Shown one piece after another: positions 49,874-59,394 of a stretch of 64,000 nt of DNA (the first letter of the stretch is position 1; each line of letters opens with the position of its first letter). A program made the position numbers and the translations under genes. The notes under the pieces are model-generated. The model was not told the origin of the DNA, did no database searches, and was given only the letters and a program-made list of their open reading frames with translations. The DNA lies in the NCBI GenBank assembly GCA_002279065.1, contig NCKB01000002.1, positions 310,001 through 374,000 on the forward strand. The letters are read 5' to 3'. The DNA is from Lysobacterales bacterium 15-68-25 (GTDB lineage Bacteria; Pseudomonadota; Gammaproteobacteria; Xanthomonadales; Rhodanobacteraceae).

Positions 49874-51388
49874 ATGTTGTTGAAGCTCGAAGGCGGAGAG
49901 CCGCTCTACCTCCAGGTTTACCGCGCTCTGTGTCGCGCCATTGAAGACGGACGCTTCCCGCCGGCGACGCGCCTGCCGGGTACACGCACGCTGGCACAGG
50001 AACTGGGTGTCTCGCGCACGGTGGTACTGCAGGCGTTCGCGCAGTTGGAAAGCGAAGGCATTACCGTCGGCAGTCGTGGCAGCGGCACCTACGTACGAGC
50101 CCGTTCCGATCGCGAGCCGCTCGACGATGTGCATCGCGCGCTGCCACGACCGGCGTCCTTGCCTGTTCCGTTCCGCGCCGACTTGCCCGGGCCTTCGCCC
50201 TGGGCGCTTCGCATGTTTGGTGCGATGCCGCCAGCTGACCGGACGGCGCCGGCAGGGTCCGGCGGCGACTTGCTTGATTTCACCGACCAGCGGCCGTTTC
50301 AGGATGCCCAGGGCAGCAGACGCTGGCGCCAGACGTTGATGGAGGCGCTGCAGGAACGCAGGGGTGCTCCGCAGGACATCCGTGGTGTGGCGGAGCTGCG
50401 CGAGGCGGTCGCGCAGGAGCTGCGCCAGGAGCGCGGCATCGTAGCGGACCCACAGGACATCCTTATCGTCAGCGGCATCCAGCAGGCGCGGGATCTGATC
50501 GCCCGCGTGCTGGTGCAGCCGGGCATGGCGGTCGGCGTGGAGGATCCCGGCTATCGCGGCGTGCGAGCGACGTTCGCCGCGGCTGGTGCACGTGTAGTGC
50601 ATTGCGCGGTGGGACCGAACGGGCTGGATGTCGACGCGCATGCGCAGTCGCTGGCAGAGGCGCGCCTGCTGTACGTGATGCCGGCACAGCAGTTTCCCAC
50701 CGGTGCGGTGATGCCCGAAGCGCAGCGCCTGCGCCTGCTTGCGTGGGCGTATCTGGAGGGCGCCTACGTGGTGGAGGACGACTTCGAGCCGGAGCATCGC
50801 CTGGTGTCGCAGGCGGTGCCGCCGCTGTTTGCCCTGGATCGGCGCGAGCAGGTGATCTACATCGGCGCGTTTGCCCGGGAATTCTTCCCGGCCCTGCGCA
50901 TGGCCTACGTGGTTGCGCCGCCGGCGCTCCGGCGTTATCTCGCCGCCGCCAAGTGGGTGGCTGATCGCGGCGCGGGCTTTCTGTTGCAGCGTGCGCTGGC
51001 GCGTTACGTGGCCAGCGGCGAATACCAGCGCAACCTGCGCCGCCTGTTCGTGCAACTGGCCGGCAAGCGCGAGCGGCTGGTTTCGAGCCTCGCGTGCCAT
51101 TTCGGACCCCGCGCCTTGGTCGAGGGTGACGCCGTCAGCGGCACCCTGCTGGTGCACTTTCCCGAAGCACCCGCCGCCCAGGTCGACAGCCTCGTGGCCG
51201 AGGCCACGCTATCCGGCGTGCGTGTGGGCTCAGCGCACGTCTACTATGCGCACCCGCCAGCGCACCTGACCCTGCTGCTGCGCTATGCCCATGTGGCCAG
51301 CGGCCGCATCGACGAGGCGGTGCGCAGGCTCGCCGAAGCCTACGGCAATGCGATCGCGCGACCGCCCCTGCGCGCCTGTGCCCGCTGA
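49874..51388 (+). CDS. MocR/GntR-type regulator with PLP-enzyme-like domain lacking the catalytic lysine
   Basis: 504 residues from ATG 49874. Residues 10-75 are a GntR winged helix (LYLQVYRALCRAIEDGRFPP; RTLAQELGVSRTVVLQAF). The rest is an aminotransferase class I fold with DPGYRG and FPTGAVM. In MocR proteins a Ser-Lys pair holds PLP (form S-K-T/x-L-F-P); here the equivalent position is A334-R335 in GAFAREFFPALR, and the PLP-stacking Tyr of EDDY is Phe304. It therefore probably cannot form the usual internal aldimine. A TTG at 49838 would put the C9 tract at 49865-49873 inside the frame. It is divergent from the TonB receptor and may control it. Confidence 0.9.
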   Translation: MLLKLEGGEPLYLQVYRALCRAIEDGRFPPATRLPGTRTLAQELGVSRTVVLQAFAQLESEGITVGSRGSGTYVRARSDREPLDDVHRALPRPASLPVPFRADLPGPSPWALRMFGAMPPADRTAPAGSGGDLLDFTDQRPFQDAQGSRRWRQTLMEALQERRGAPQDIRGVAELREAVAQELRQERGIVADPQDILIVSGIQQARDLIARVLVQPGMAVGVEDPGYRGVRATFAAAGARVVHCAVGPNGLDVDAHAQSLAEARLLYVMPAQQFPTGAVMPEAQRLRLLAWAYLEGAYVVEDDFEPEHRLVSQAVPPLFALDRREQVIYIGAFAREFFPALRMAYVVAPPALRRYLAAAKWVADRGAGFLLQRALARYVASGEYQRNLRRLFVQLAGKRERLVSSLACHFGPRALVEGDAVSGTLLVHFPEAPAAQVDSLVAEATLSGVRVGSAHVYYAHPPAHLTLLLRYAHVASGRIDEAVRRLAEAYGNAIARPPLRACAR

Positions 51389-51399
51389 GGCAGTGGGTT

Positions 51400-52293
51400 C
51401 TACCGGCGCTGCCGCGACAGGGTGATCACTGCCACGCCGAGCAGGATCACCGCCATGCCGGCCAGGTCGAACGGGCCGACGTGCTCGCCCGCGAGCAGCA
51501 CGCCAAACAGCACGGCGACCGGCGGGTTGACGTAGGCGTAGCTGGTGGCCAGCGCCGGGCGGGCGTGCCGCAGCACATAGAGGTAGGCGCTGAAGGCGAT
51601 GATCGATCCGAACACCGCCAGGTAGACCAGCGCAGCGGTGGCGTGCCAGGTCGGATGGGCCGGCAGCCGCTCGCCGCTGCCGAAGCCGACTGCGAGCAGC
51701 GCCACGCTGGCGCACAGCATCTGCGCGGCGGTATTCATCGGGCCGACCGGCATGTCCTGCCGCTTGCTCCACACCGAGCCGAAGGCCCAGCACATCGCCG
51801 CGGTAAGCAGCGCCGCCGCGCCGAGGCGCGAGCCCGAGAGCCCGCTGCCAAGATTGAGCACCACCACGCCGGCGAAGCCGACCAGCAGGCCGACGGTCTC
51901 GCGCCGGGTCGCCCATTGGCCGTAGAGGCCGGCGAACAGCGCCGCGAACAGCGGCATGCTCGCGACCGCCACCGCGGCGATGCCGGAACTCACTTTCTGT
52001 TCGGCGAAGCACACCAGTCCGTTGCCGAAGCCGAGCAGCAGCACCCCGGTGATCGCCGCGTTCCGCCATTGCCGCGGACTGGGGGCGGCCACGCCGCGCA
52101 GGCGCAGGAAGCCGTAAAGCGCGACACCGGCTCCGAGGAAGCGCACGCCGGCCAGCAGGAATGGCGGGTAGCTGGTGAGCGCGAAGCGGATCGCCAGGTA
52201 GGTGGAGCCCCAGATCACGTAGAGCGCGAACAGGGCCAGCGGGATCAGCACGCGTTCGTCGGCGTGACCGCGGGGTGCGGCGATATCGGACAT
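51400..52293 (-). CDS. DMT-superfamily (EamA) inner-membrane transporter
   Basis: 297 residues with ten hydrophobic segments in two EamA repeats; the start LALYVIWGSTYLAIR with the WGS(T/N) motif and the second half WSKRQDMPVG place it in the YedA-like group. It probably exports small metabolites or amino acids. It ends 12 bases from the convergent mocR stop. Confidence 0.92.
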   Translation of the reverse strand: MSDIAAPRGHADERVLIPLALFALYVIWGSTYLAIRFALTSYPPFLLAGVRFLGAGVALYGFLRLRGVAAPSPRQWRNAAITGVLLLGFGNGLVCFAEQKVSSGIAAVAVASMPLFAALFAGLYGQWATRRETVGLLVGFAGVVVLNLGSGLSGSRLGAAALLTAAMCWAFGSVWSKRQDMPVGPMNTAAQMLCASVALLAVGFGSGERLPAHPTWHATAALVYLAVFGSIIAFSAYLYVLRHARPALATSYAYVNPPVAVLFGVLLAGEHVGPFDLAGMAVILLGVAVITLSRQRR

Positions 52294-52323
52294 GTCGGGG
52301 ATGGGCGCAGGGGAGATGCGCGA

Positions 52324-53223
52324 TTATCGGCGAGCGCGCGACGCGGAACGAGGCCCTTCGACGTCGTTTCCGTGGCCGGTGGCGGCGCGCTCCCGGGCGA
52401 GCAGTCGCCGCTTGCGCTCCACGCCCCAGCGCCAGCCGCCCGGCGAGCCGTCCTCGCGCACCACGCGATGGCAGGGCACCACCAGGGCCAGGCGATTATT
52501 GCCGCAGGCGTTGCCGACGGCCCGGGCCGCGCGCGGCATGCCCAGCGCCGCGGCCAGTTCGCCGTAGCTGACCGTTGTGCCGGCCGGGATGCGTGTGAGC
52601 GCCTCCCACACGCGCCACTGGAAGGCCGTCGCCGCCACGTCGAGCGGCGGCAGAGCCGGCGCTTCGGCCTCGCCCCAGCCCAGTTCGCGCGCGACTCGCG
52701 CGATCACCGCGTCGAGCCACTCCTCGCGCCCGGCATCCACGCGTTCGCGGCTGGCAAGCGGGAACTCGCGTGCCAGCCGGGCTTCCAGCGCAGCCTCGTC
52801 GTCGTCCAGCGTCACCGAGCACAGCCCGCGGCTGGTCGCGGCGACCAGCATGGATCCCAGCGGGGTGCGGGTGATCGTGTAGCGGATGCTCGCACCGGCG
52901 CCCCCGGCGCGGTAGCTCGCCGGGGTCATGCCGAGCAGCCGGTCGCTGTGCTCGTAGACACGGCTGCCGGACCCGAAGCCCGCGGCGTAGACGGCGTCGC
53001 TGACCGGCTGGCCTTCGCGCAGCGAGCGGCGCAACTGGTCGAAGCGCCGTGCGCGGTGGTACTCGGCCGGGCTCACGCCGAAGCGGCGACGGAAAGCGCG
53101 TTGCAGGTGCGTGGGACTGAGGCCGGTCGACGCGGCCAGTTCGGCCAGCGTGGGCAGCGCGTCGGACTGTTCGATCCGCGCGCGGATGGCTTCGAGTGCG
53201 GCGTCGGTGCGGGGCGTGGGCAT
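52324..53223 (-). CDS. ada: Ada-like AraC/methylguanine-DNA methyltransferase
   Basis: 299 residues. The N-terminal half is an AraC helix-turn-helix pair (LAELAASTGLSPTHLQRAFRR) and the C-terminal half is O6-methylguanine-DNA methyltransferase with NNRLALVVPCHRVV, the PCHRV active site. The N-terminal zinc/phosphotriester domain of full Ada (four Cys) is missing, so it repairs O6-methylguanine and may activate genes by another signal. It is tail-to-head with the transporter gene at 51400-52293. Confidence 0.92.
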   Translation of the reverse strand: MPTPRTDAALEAIRARIEQSDALPTLAELAASTGLSPTHLQRAFRRRFGVSPAEYHRARRFDQLRRSLREGQPVSDAVYAAGFGSGSRVYEHSDRLLGMTPASYRAGGAGASIRYTITRTPLGSMLVAATSRGLCSVTLDDDEAALEARLAREFPLASRERVDAGREEWLDAVIARVARELGWGEAEAPALPPLDVAATAFQWRVWEALTRIPAGTTVSYGELAAALGMPRAARAVGNACGNNRLALVVPCHRVVREDGSPGGWRWGVERKRRLLARERAATGHGNDVEGPRSASRARR

Positions 53224-53299
53224 GGCGGCATCCGGGGGAGGATGCGTTCAGGCTAGCGGGATGGCGTCGGACGACGCCATCCGGATCTTGCGCGTGGAA

Positions 53300-53581
53300 T
53301 CAGTGCGAGTGGGCGGTCTTGCGGCTGTCGCGCAGCACCACGAACTCGCCCTCGATGGTCTGCGCGCGATGCGGCGCGCGCGCCGCGCCGGCGACCGGGC
53401 GCGCGGAGGCGAGCTTCCACTGGCGGACCGCCAGCAGCACCAGGCCACCGACCAGCAACACACCGGCCACGACCAGGCCGAATACCATCAGCACACCGAT
53501 CACGGCCAGGCCCAGCAGCACCGAGAGGGCGCGGGCGAGCGGGTGGCGGGCGCGACGCGAAGCGGGCAGGACGAAACGCAT
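53300..53581 (-). CDS. Small membrane protein of unknown function
   Basis: 93 residues. A basic N-terminus leads to two hydrophobic stretches (SVLLGLAVIGVLMVF and VVAGVLLVGGLVLLAV) forming one hairpin or one long segment, followed by a cytoplasmic tail ending TIEGEFVVLRD. The motif IEGEF is often seen at the end of small envelope proteins in this group. No named family is recognised. It is divergent from the Rieske gene. Confidence 0.72.
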   Translation of the reverse strand: MRFVLPASRRARHPLARALSVLLGLAVIGVLMVFGLVVAGVLLVGGLVLLAVRQWKLASARPVAGAARAPHRAQTIEGEFVVLRDSRKTAHSH

Positions 53582-53659
53582 GTGTTAAAAATCCGTGTGG
53601 TAAAATCAATGACTTACGTGTGCAACGATGAGGCCTTCGCCGACGTGACACAAGTGCCA

Positions 53660-54007
53660 ATGGACAGAAACGAGAGCCCCCGCGCGATTTGCCGCACCGC
53701 CGATATTCCCGACGGCGAAGCCATTGCCGTGGATGCCGCGCTGCCGGATGGCGAGGAAAACCTGATCGTGCTGCGCTTAGGCGGGACGGTTCACGCGTAC
53801 CTCAACGTCTGCCCGCACGCCGGCCGCCGGCTGGACTGGGCGCCCGGCAAGTTCCTGCTGAGCAAGGGGGCGCTGGTGTGCGCCGCCCATGGGGCCAGCT
53901 TCATGGCGGCCAGTGGTGCCTGCATCGGCGGGCCGTGCCGCGGGCAGGGACTGCGCCGGGTGCCGGTGCGGGTGGAGGCCGGCGAGGTCTTCCTCGACGC
54001 CGGCTGA
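53660..54007 (+). CDS. Rieske [2Fe-2S] protein
   Basis: 115 residues from ATG 53660; ATG 53609 is an alternative with 17 more residues. The cluster motifs CPHAGRRLDW (Cys-x-His) and CAAHGASF (Cys-x2-His) are complete, spaced as in soluble Rieske ferredoxins of the nitrite-reductase small-subunit type, and SGACIGGPCRGQGL follows. It probably transfers electrons to an oxygenase or reductase, but no such partner lies nearby. Confidence 0.9.
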   Translation: MDRNESPRAICRTADIPDGEAIAVDAALPDGEENLIVLRLGGTVHAYLNVCPHAGRRLDWAPGKFLLSKGALVCAAHGASFMAASGACIGGPCRGQGLRRVPVRVEAGEVFLDAG

Positions 54008-54020
54008 GCCGCCGCCGGGC

Positions 54021-55862
54021 TCAGTGGAACATCAGGTTGATCATCACCATGGTCACCAGCAGCACCGCCAGCGTCAGCGGCACGCCCACGCGCAGGAAGT
54101 CCTTGCCGCGGTAGCCGCCGGGACCGGCGACCATCATCAGCGCCGGATGGCCGGAGCTGATCAGGAAGGTGTTGGACGAGGACACCGCCACGATCAGCGC
54201 GTAGGCCGACGGGTTGCCGCCGGTGGCCACCGCCACGCTGATCGCGATCGGCACCATCATCACCGTGGCGCCCACGTTGGACATCACCTGCGAGAACAGC
54301 AGGGTGAGGATGGCGAGCGCCAGCTGCAGGATCCACGGCGCGGCGTGGCCGAGGTAGGCCAGCACTTCCTGCGCCAGCCAGGCGGCGGTGCCGGTGGCGT
54401 CCATCGACCAGCCCAGCGGGATCAGGCAGGCGGTGACGAAGATCGTCTTCCAGTTGATCGCCTTGTAGGCCTCGTCCATGTTCAGCACGCCGGTGAGCAG
54501 CATGCCGATGGCGCCGGTCATCATCGCCACCGACAGGTCGAGGTTGGTGAACAGCGCCAGGCCCTTGGCCAGCAGGAAGAAGCCCACCGCGTGCCAGATC
54601 TTGCCGGGGCGTTGCTCCTCCTTCGGGATGTCGGTGACCACCACGAGGTCCTTGTCCTCGGTGGCCTGGGCCAGTTCGCGCCAGCTCGAATGCAGCACCA
54701 GGGTGTCGCCCGGTCGCAGGCTGACGCTTCGCACGTCGTCGCGCAGTACCTGGTCGCCGCGATGCACCGCCAGCACCGAGATGCCGTAGCGCTTGCGCAG
54801 CCGCAGTGCGCCGATGGTCTGCTTGATGAAGCGCGAGCTGGGCGGGATCACCGCCTCGGAGATGCCCGCGCGGGTGGGGTTGAACAGCTCGCCGAGCTGG
54901 CGCATGCGCGGCGACAGCTTGCACAGCTGGTTGTTGGCGAACTGGGCGAGCTGCTCGCGTGGGCCGAGCACGCCCAGCACCGAGCCGACCCAGATCACCT
55001 GGTCCACCGGCGGCGCCATGCGCGCGTCGTTGCCGCTCTTGATCGCCAGGATCAGCGGCGCCTCGCGCAGCTGCTCCACCTCGCCGATGCTCATGCCCAC
55101 CAGCGGGCTCTCGGCGGTGACGGTGAGTTCGGCGGTCTCGCCGACGATGCCGTAGGTGTCGGCGAAGTAGCTCTCGGTGCGGCCGGGGGTGACCTTGAGG
55201 CGCTCGTCCTCACGCTCGGGCAGCAGCTTGCGGGTGAAGAAATAGAAGAACGCCACGCCAAGCACGGCCAGCGCCAAGCCGATCGGGGTCACGCTGAACA
55301 GGCCGAACTTCGGGATGGTGTGCGCGCCCGGCGGCAGGTTGTTGTTGGCGCTCGCGATCAGGTCGTTGAGGATGATCAGCGGCGAGTTGGCGATCAGCGT
55401 GGTGTTGGTCGCGGTGAGGATGCAGAACGCCATCGGCAGCAGCAGTCGCGAGATCGGCACGCCGGTGCGTGCGGACAGGCGGCTGATCACCGGGATCATC
55501 AGCGCGGCCAGCGCCTGGCTGGGGATCACCGCGCTGAACAGGCTGGTGACCGAGTTGATCACCACGCCCAGCCGCGACTCCATGCCCCGCGCCATGCGCA
55601 TCACGAAGTTGGCGGTGAGCGAGAGCACGCCGGCACGGTCGAGTCCCGCGCCCATGATCATGATCGCGATGATGGCGATCACCGCGTTGCCGGCGAAACC
55701 GTTGAACACGCGGTCGGACGGGATCAGCCCGGTCAGGCCGATCACCACCACCACCAGCAGCGCGACCATGTCGGCGCGGATCCACTCCAGCACCAGCATG
55801 ATCATGGTGAAAGCCACCAGGGCCAGCACCAGGATCATTTCGGGAGTGAGGGTCAGGCCCAA
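54021..55862 (-). CDS. SLC13-family (DASS/ArsB-NhaD) membrane transporter with RCK_C domains
   Basis: 613 residues. About five N-terminal helices containing FNGFAGNAVIAIIAIMIMG and ATNTTLIANSP form the first half, two cytoplasmic TrkA-C domains (about 225-400) lie in the middle, and six further helices with MSNVGATVMMVPIA form the second half. The two inverted SNT-like motifs bind sodium and carboxylate or sulfate in this superfamily. Such proteins carry divalent anions; the exact substrate is unclear. Confidence 0.92.
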   Translation of the reverse strand: MGLTLTPEMILVLALVAFTMIMLVLEWIRADMVALLVVVVIGLTGLIPSDRVFNGFAGNAVIAIIAIMIMGAGLDRAGVLSLTANFVMRMARGMESRLGVVINSVTSLFSAVIPSQALAALMIPVISRLSARTGVPISRLLLPMAFCILTATNTTLIANSPLIILNDLIASANNNLPPGAHTIPKFGLFSVTPIGLALAVLGVAFFYFFTRKLLPEREDERLKVTPGRTESYFADTYGIVGETAELTVTAESPLVGMSIGEVEQLREAPLILAIKSGNDARMAPPVDQVIWVGSVLGVLGPREQLAQFANNQLCKLSPRMRQLGELFNPTRAGISEAVIPPSSRFIKQTIGALRLRKRYGISVLAVHRGDQVLRDDVRSVSLRPGDTLVLHSSWRELAQATEDKDLVVVTDIPKEEQRPGKIWHAVGFFLLAKGLALFTNLDLSVAMMTGAIGMLLTGVLNMDEAYKAINWKTIFVTACLIPLGWSMDATGTAAWLAQEVLAYLGHAAPWILQLALAILTLLFSQVMSNVGATVMMVPIAISVAVATGGNPSAYALIVAVSSSNTFLISSGHPALMMVAGPGGYRGKDFLRVGVPLTLAVLLVTMVMINLMFH

Positions 55863-56033
55863 GGGGGAAGGTCTCGCCGGATTGGAGGTCGCACGCCGTC
55901 AGCACATCGGGCCAGGCCGCACGGTTGCGTGCGGTGGTGCGAAGTAAGCCTCACGCGGCGCCCCGTCCCTCTCGTGCCGCGCAGTATATGCGGGCGCGCA
56001 TGACGGCTGGTGAATCCTTTCGTCGAAGCCGTC

Positions 56034-56759
56034 TCAGCGCCGACGGTAGAGCAGGTCCCAGACGCCGTGGCCGAGCTTCAGCCCGCGTCGCTCGAAGTGG
56101 GTCTCGATGCGCCAGTCCGGCTTTTCGGCATAGGCGCCGGGCGCCACGGCGTTGCGCCAGTCCGGCGCGGCCTCCATCACCTCGAGCATGTGCTCGGCGT
56201 AGGGCTGCCAGTCGGTGGCAAGGTGCAGCAGGCCGTCGGGCGCCATGCGCGAGGCGAGCAGCGCGACGAAGCCGGGCTGCACGATGCGTCGCTTGTTGTG
56301 GCGCTTCTTGTGCCACGGGTCGGGGAACCAGATGCGCACCTCGGACAGGGTGCCGGGTGCAACCTCGTGTTCGAGCACCTCGACCGCATCGTGCTTGTAG
56401 ATCCGCACGTTGCGCGCGTCGCGGGCAGCCAAGGCATTCATCAGCCGGCCCACGCCGGGGCCATGCACTTCCACACCGATGAAGTCGCGGTCGGCGTCGT
56501 GCTCGCTGGCCCAGGCCAGTGCCTCGCCGTTGCCGAAACCGATCTCCAGCACCAGCGGCACCTGTCGCCCGAAGGCGGCCGCGAAGTCGCGCGGCTCGCC
56601 GCGGTAGTCCAGGCCGAAGCGCGACCAGTGCGCGTCGAAGGCGCGCTGCTGCGCCGGGGTCATGCGGCCCTCGCGCAGCACGAAGCTGCGGATGCGGCGC
56701 AGGTGCGTCTCGCGGTCGGCGTCCGGCGGGGCGCCGTCGTGGTGGGAATCGTCGCTCAT
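56034..56759 (-). CDS. trmB: tRNA (guanine-N7)-methyltransferase TrmB
   Basis: 241 residues from ATG 56759. The SAM-binding motif [11 protein letters not shown], the catalytic [15 protein letters not shown] block and the [12 protein letters not shown] substrate-binding helix are diagnostic. It makes m7G46 in tRNA variable loops. Confidence 0.96.
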   Translation of the reverse strand: MSDDSHHDGAPPDADRETHLRRIRSFVLREGRMTPAQQRAFDAHWSRFGLDYRGEPRDFAAAFGRQVPLVLEIGFGNGEALAWASEHDADRDFIGVEVHGPGVGRLMNALAARDARNVRIYKHDAVEVLEHEVAPGTLSEVRIWFPDPWHKKRHNKRRIVQPGFVALLASRMAPDGLLHLATDWQPYAEHMLEVMEAAPDWRNAVAPGAYAEKPDWRIETHFERRGLKLGHGVWDLLYRRR

Positions 56760-56802
56760 GGCTGATCCAGGTCGGGCTGCTGCTGCGGCCGGCACGCTGA
56801 CC

Positions 56803-56822
56803 GGCCCGCCTGGTGGCGGGCC
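56803..56822. terminator. Hairpin between the DUF6600 gene and trmB
   Basis: GGCCCGCC-TGGT-GGCGGGCC, eight base pairs, 52 bases after the stop of the DUF6600 gene, without a T-run. Possible termination or mRNA-end structure. Confidence 0.35.
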
Positions 56823-56874
56823 GATGGTTCGTCGAAAGCGAGATTGTATCGTCGTCCGTCCCGGGCGTGCGGCT

Positions 56875-58992
56875 TCAGCGGTGCTGGAAGCGCTCCGCAC
56901 CCGGATTCTCGCGCTCCCTGTGCGCAGGCTGCCTGCTCGGCTGTGCGCCCTGCGAGCTCGGTGCTGGCGCCGGTCGAGCTTCCGGGGTGAACTGGCGCGG
57001 CTGCGGCTGCGGCTGCGGCTGCGGCCGGGGTTGCGGCGCGTAGGCGCGTGGCGCCGGTTCGAACCGGCGCGGCGGGGGCATCGCCTCGGTCATGGCCGGC
57101 CGGCCGGACTCGAATCGCGCCGGCGCCGGCAGCGGCGCCTGCACCGCGCCTGGTTCTGCATTGGCCCAGCGGCGTGCATCCGGCTGTGCCGGGCGCACCT
57201 GCTCGAAACGGGGCGGAACCGGCAGCGCGCGCTCCTGCGGACGGTTCGGCGTGGCGTACTCGCGCCGGACTGACGGCTCCGGTCGGAGTGACGTCGGTGC
57301 CGGCGCGAAGCGGGGCACCGAGGGCAGCGTGTTGGCGCGGAAGCCGCGCTCGCCATCGGGACGTGGCGAAGGCGCGTCCACGCGGCCGCGCGCGAAGCGC
57401 GTCGACGGCAGGTCCGGCGTGCGCTCCGGCAGGGCGGTCCGGCGCTCCATCGGCACGGACATCGCCGGACGGACCTGCGGTGCACCGGCGCGGAACACGC
57501 GCTCGCCGGCTTGCCGCTCGGTCGGGCGATGCATCACCACCGGCCGCTCGAAGCGGTCCGAGCCCAGCGCGCGCGCCGGCAGCGGACGGTTCCCTGCCAC
57601 CGGGGCCCGCGCCGGCGGCAGTCGGCTGGCGCCCCCCAGGATGGTGGCGGTGCGCGCCTCGGCGGCGTCCAGGTGCAGCCGGTGCGTCTGCACCGGCCGG
57701 GCCTGGGCGAATGCCTCGCGCGACATGGCGGTGATGCCGTGCGGGGGACGGTCGTAGCTGTATCGCAACTCCGGGTCGCGACCTTCGTGATAGCGCCGCC
57801 AGCGTTCGTTGAAGTAGTGCTCGTAGGCCTCGTGCCCGCCGCGGTCACGGTCACGGTGACGGTCCCAGTCCCTGCCGTACCAGTTCACGCGACGGTAGTA
57901 GCCGATGCTGACGCGGTACCAGGGGTCGTAGAAGTCGCCTGGCCCGAGCGGGAACCAGCCGATCGGCGGTCCCGAGCCGACCGACATGCTCCAGCCGCTG
58001 CCGCCGACGAAGGCGACCAGCGCTGGAGCGTAGACGGGGTGCAGATCGCGCGGCCCCGGGATCCAGCCCCAGCGATCGCGCACGTAGACCCAGCGGCCGT
58101 AGTGGTAGGGCGCGAAACCCCACGGCGCGTCGTCGATCCAGGTCCAGCCCCACGGTGCCACGTAGGCCCAGTGGCCGAAGCGATAGGGGGCCCAGCCCGC
58201 GGAAACGTCGCTGGGATACCAGACCTCGCCGTACTGGTCGTCGTCCTGCCAGCGGCCGTAGTCGTCCAGGTCCTGGTAGCCGATCACCTGCTCGGAGACG
58301 TAACGGCCGCTCTGCGCGTCGGCGTAGCGCCGGTCGCGGTCTGCGCACCACATGTCGAAGGCGTCGTGGCTGTCGTCGTAGGACTCGGCCACGCGTGTCA
58401 GCGAGCTGTCGTCGAAACGGTAGGTGTGTCCACCAATCAGCGTGCGGCTGGCCTCGTCCGCGCCGTAGACGGTGGCCTGGCCGTCGAACGCGGTGACCTC
58501 GGTGTCGCCGTCGCGCGCGTCGACGTCGATACGGAAGGTGCCCGGCTGGTCGACCACCAGGGCCACCCGCGGCGTATCGATCTCGTAGCTTTCGCCGGGC
58601 GCCAGTGCGCGTACCGACAGGCTGACCGTGCCGCGGGTCAGTTCGAACTGCGCCATCTGGTCGTCAAGGCGCAGCACGCTGAGGTCGGTGGCGCCCTCAA
58701 GCCGCAGGGCGGCGCGGTCCAGTTCCATCTCCGCGCGGGCATCGTTGTTGGCGGCAAGGCGGTCGCCGCGGGTCAGCGGGCGGTTCAGCGAGGCGTCGCT
58801 CCAGTCCCCGGCGCCGCTCGGCAGCAAGCCGATGTCGCCGGAGAGATAGGAGAGGCGGGCGACGCGATCGGGTGGGTCGCCGTCCGTCGTCTGCGCCCGT
58901 GCGATTCCTCCCAGCGCGAGCAGGAAAGGAAGGATGGCAAGCACCCGCCAGCGGGCAGCGGGGGCGTGGCGGTCGAACCGTGACTGGCGCAT
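56875..58992 (-). CDS. DUF6600/FecR-like secreted protein with Pro/Arg-rich tail
   Basis: 705 residues with a signal peptide cut after ARA. A FecR-like beta domain covers about 40-205 ([33 protein letters not shown]). Then come DUF6600 Trp/Tyr repeats such as [16 protein letters not shown] and [14 protein letters not shown] (about 270-390). The last 270 residues are Pro/Arg/Ala-rich and probably disordered. This is a conserved Xanthomonadales/Burkholderiales protein of unknown function, probably outer-membrane or periplasmic. Confidence 0.85.
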   Translation of the reverse strand: MRQSRFDRHAPAARWRVLAILPFLLALGGIARAQTTDGDPPDRVARLSYLSGDIGLLPSGAGDWSDASLNRPLTRGDRLAANNDARAEMELDRAALRLEGATDLSVLRLDDQMAQFELTRGTVSLSVRALAPGESYEIDTPRVALVVDQPGTFRIDVDARDGDTEVTAFDGQATVYGADEASRTLIGGHTYRFDDSSLTRVAESYDDSHDAFDMWCADRDRRYADAQSGRYVSEQVIGYQDLDDYGRWQDDDQYGEVWYPSDVSAGWAPYRFGHWAYVAPWGWTWIDDAPWGFAPYHYGRWVYVRDRWGWIPGPRDLHPVYAPALVAFVGGSGWSMSVGSGPPIGWFPLGPGDFYDPWYRVSIGYYRRVNWYGRDWDRHRDRDRGGHEAYEHYFNERWRRYHEGRDPELRYSYDRPPHGITAMSREAFAQARPVQTHRLHLDAAEARTATILGGASRLPPARAPVAGNRPLPARALGSDRFERPVVMHRPTERQAGERVFRAGAPQVRPAMSVPMERRTALPERTPDLPSTRFARGRVDAPSPRPDGERGFRANTLPSVPRFAPAPTSLRPEPSVRREYATPNRPQERALPVPPRFEQVRPAQPDARRWANAEPGAVQAPLPAPARFESGRPAMTEAMPPPRRFEPAPRAYAPQPRPQPQPQPQPRQFTPEARPAPAPSSQGAQPSRQPAHRERENPGAERFQHR

Positions 58993-59217
58993 GGGCCTCT
59001 CCGTGGGTCCGGCGATCCGGTGTCGCCCGGATCGTTGCGATGGTGGAGTCGCCGTGAAGGCGGCCCGATCGCATTATGGGTTGGCCATCGCCGGCGTCAC
59101 GGGCCCGAGGGCCCGGGAGGCAACTGCGGTTCAGCCGGCTGCCATCTGCGGTTCACCCGGCGTTCGGCGCCGACGCCTTCCCCCGGCAGGCGTTGACGGT
59201 TACCATCCTTCGCCGAT

Positions 59218-59291
59218 GCGGGTGTAGCTCAATGGTAGAGCTGTAGCTTCCCAAGCTACTGACGAGGGTTCGATTCCCTTCACCCGCTCCA
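59218..59291 (+). tRNA. tRNA-Gly (anticodon CCC)
   Basis: GCGGGTG pairs with CACCCGC; D arm GCTC/GAGC, anticodon stem GTAGC/GCTAC around loop TTCCCAA (anticodon CCC), and T arm GAGGG/CCCTT with TTCGATT complete a 74-base tRNA with encoded CCA. The integrase of a genomic island lies directly downstream in the same direction, so its 3' part is the probable attachment site. Confidence 0.97.
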
Positions 59292-59371
59292 GCTTTTCTT
59301 CCGTCAAGCGCAAATGGCTTGATGCACAAAGGGATTTCGGCCTTCTGGCGACATCCAAGACGACCCTCCGA

Positions 59372-59393
59372 GGTATCGTTTTGGGTATCGTTT
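59372..59393 (+). repeat. Short tandem repeat just before the integrase start
   Basis: GGTATCGTTT occurs twice, at 59372-59381 and 59384-59393, two bases apart, ending one base before the integrase ATG. The repeats occupy the position of the ribosome site, so they could be protein-binding sites for autoregulation or attachment-arm sites. This is inference from position. Confidence 0.6.
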
Positions 59394-59394
59394 C

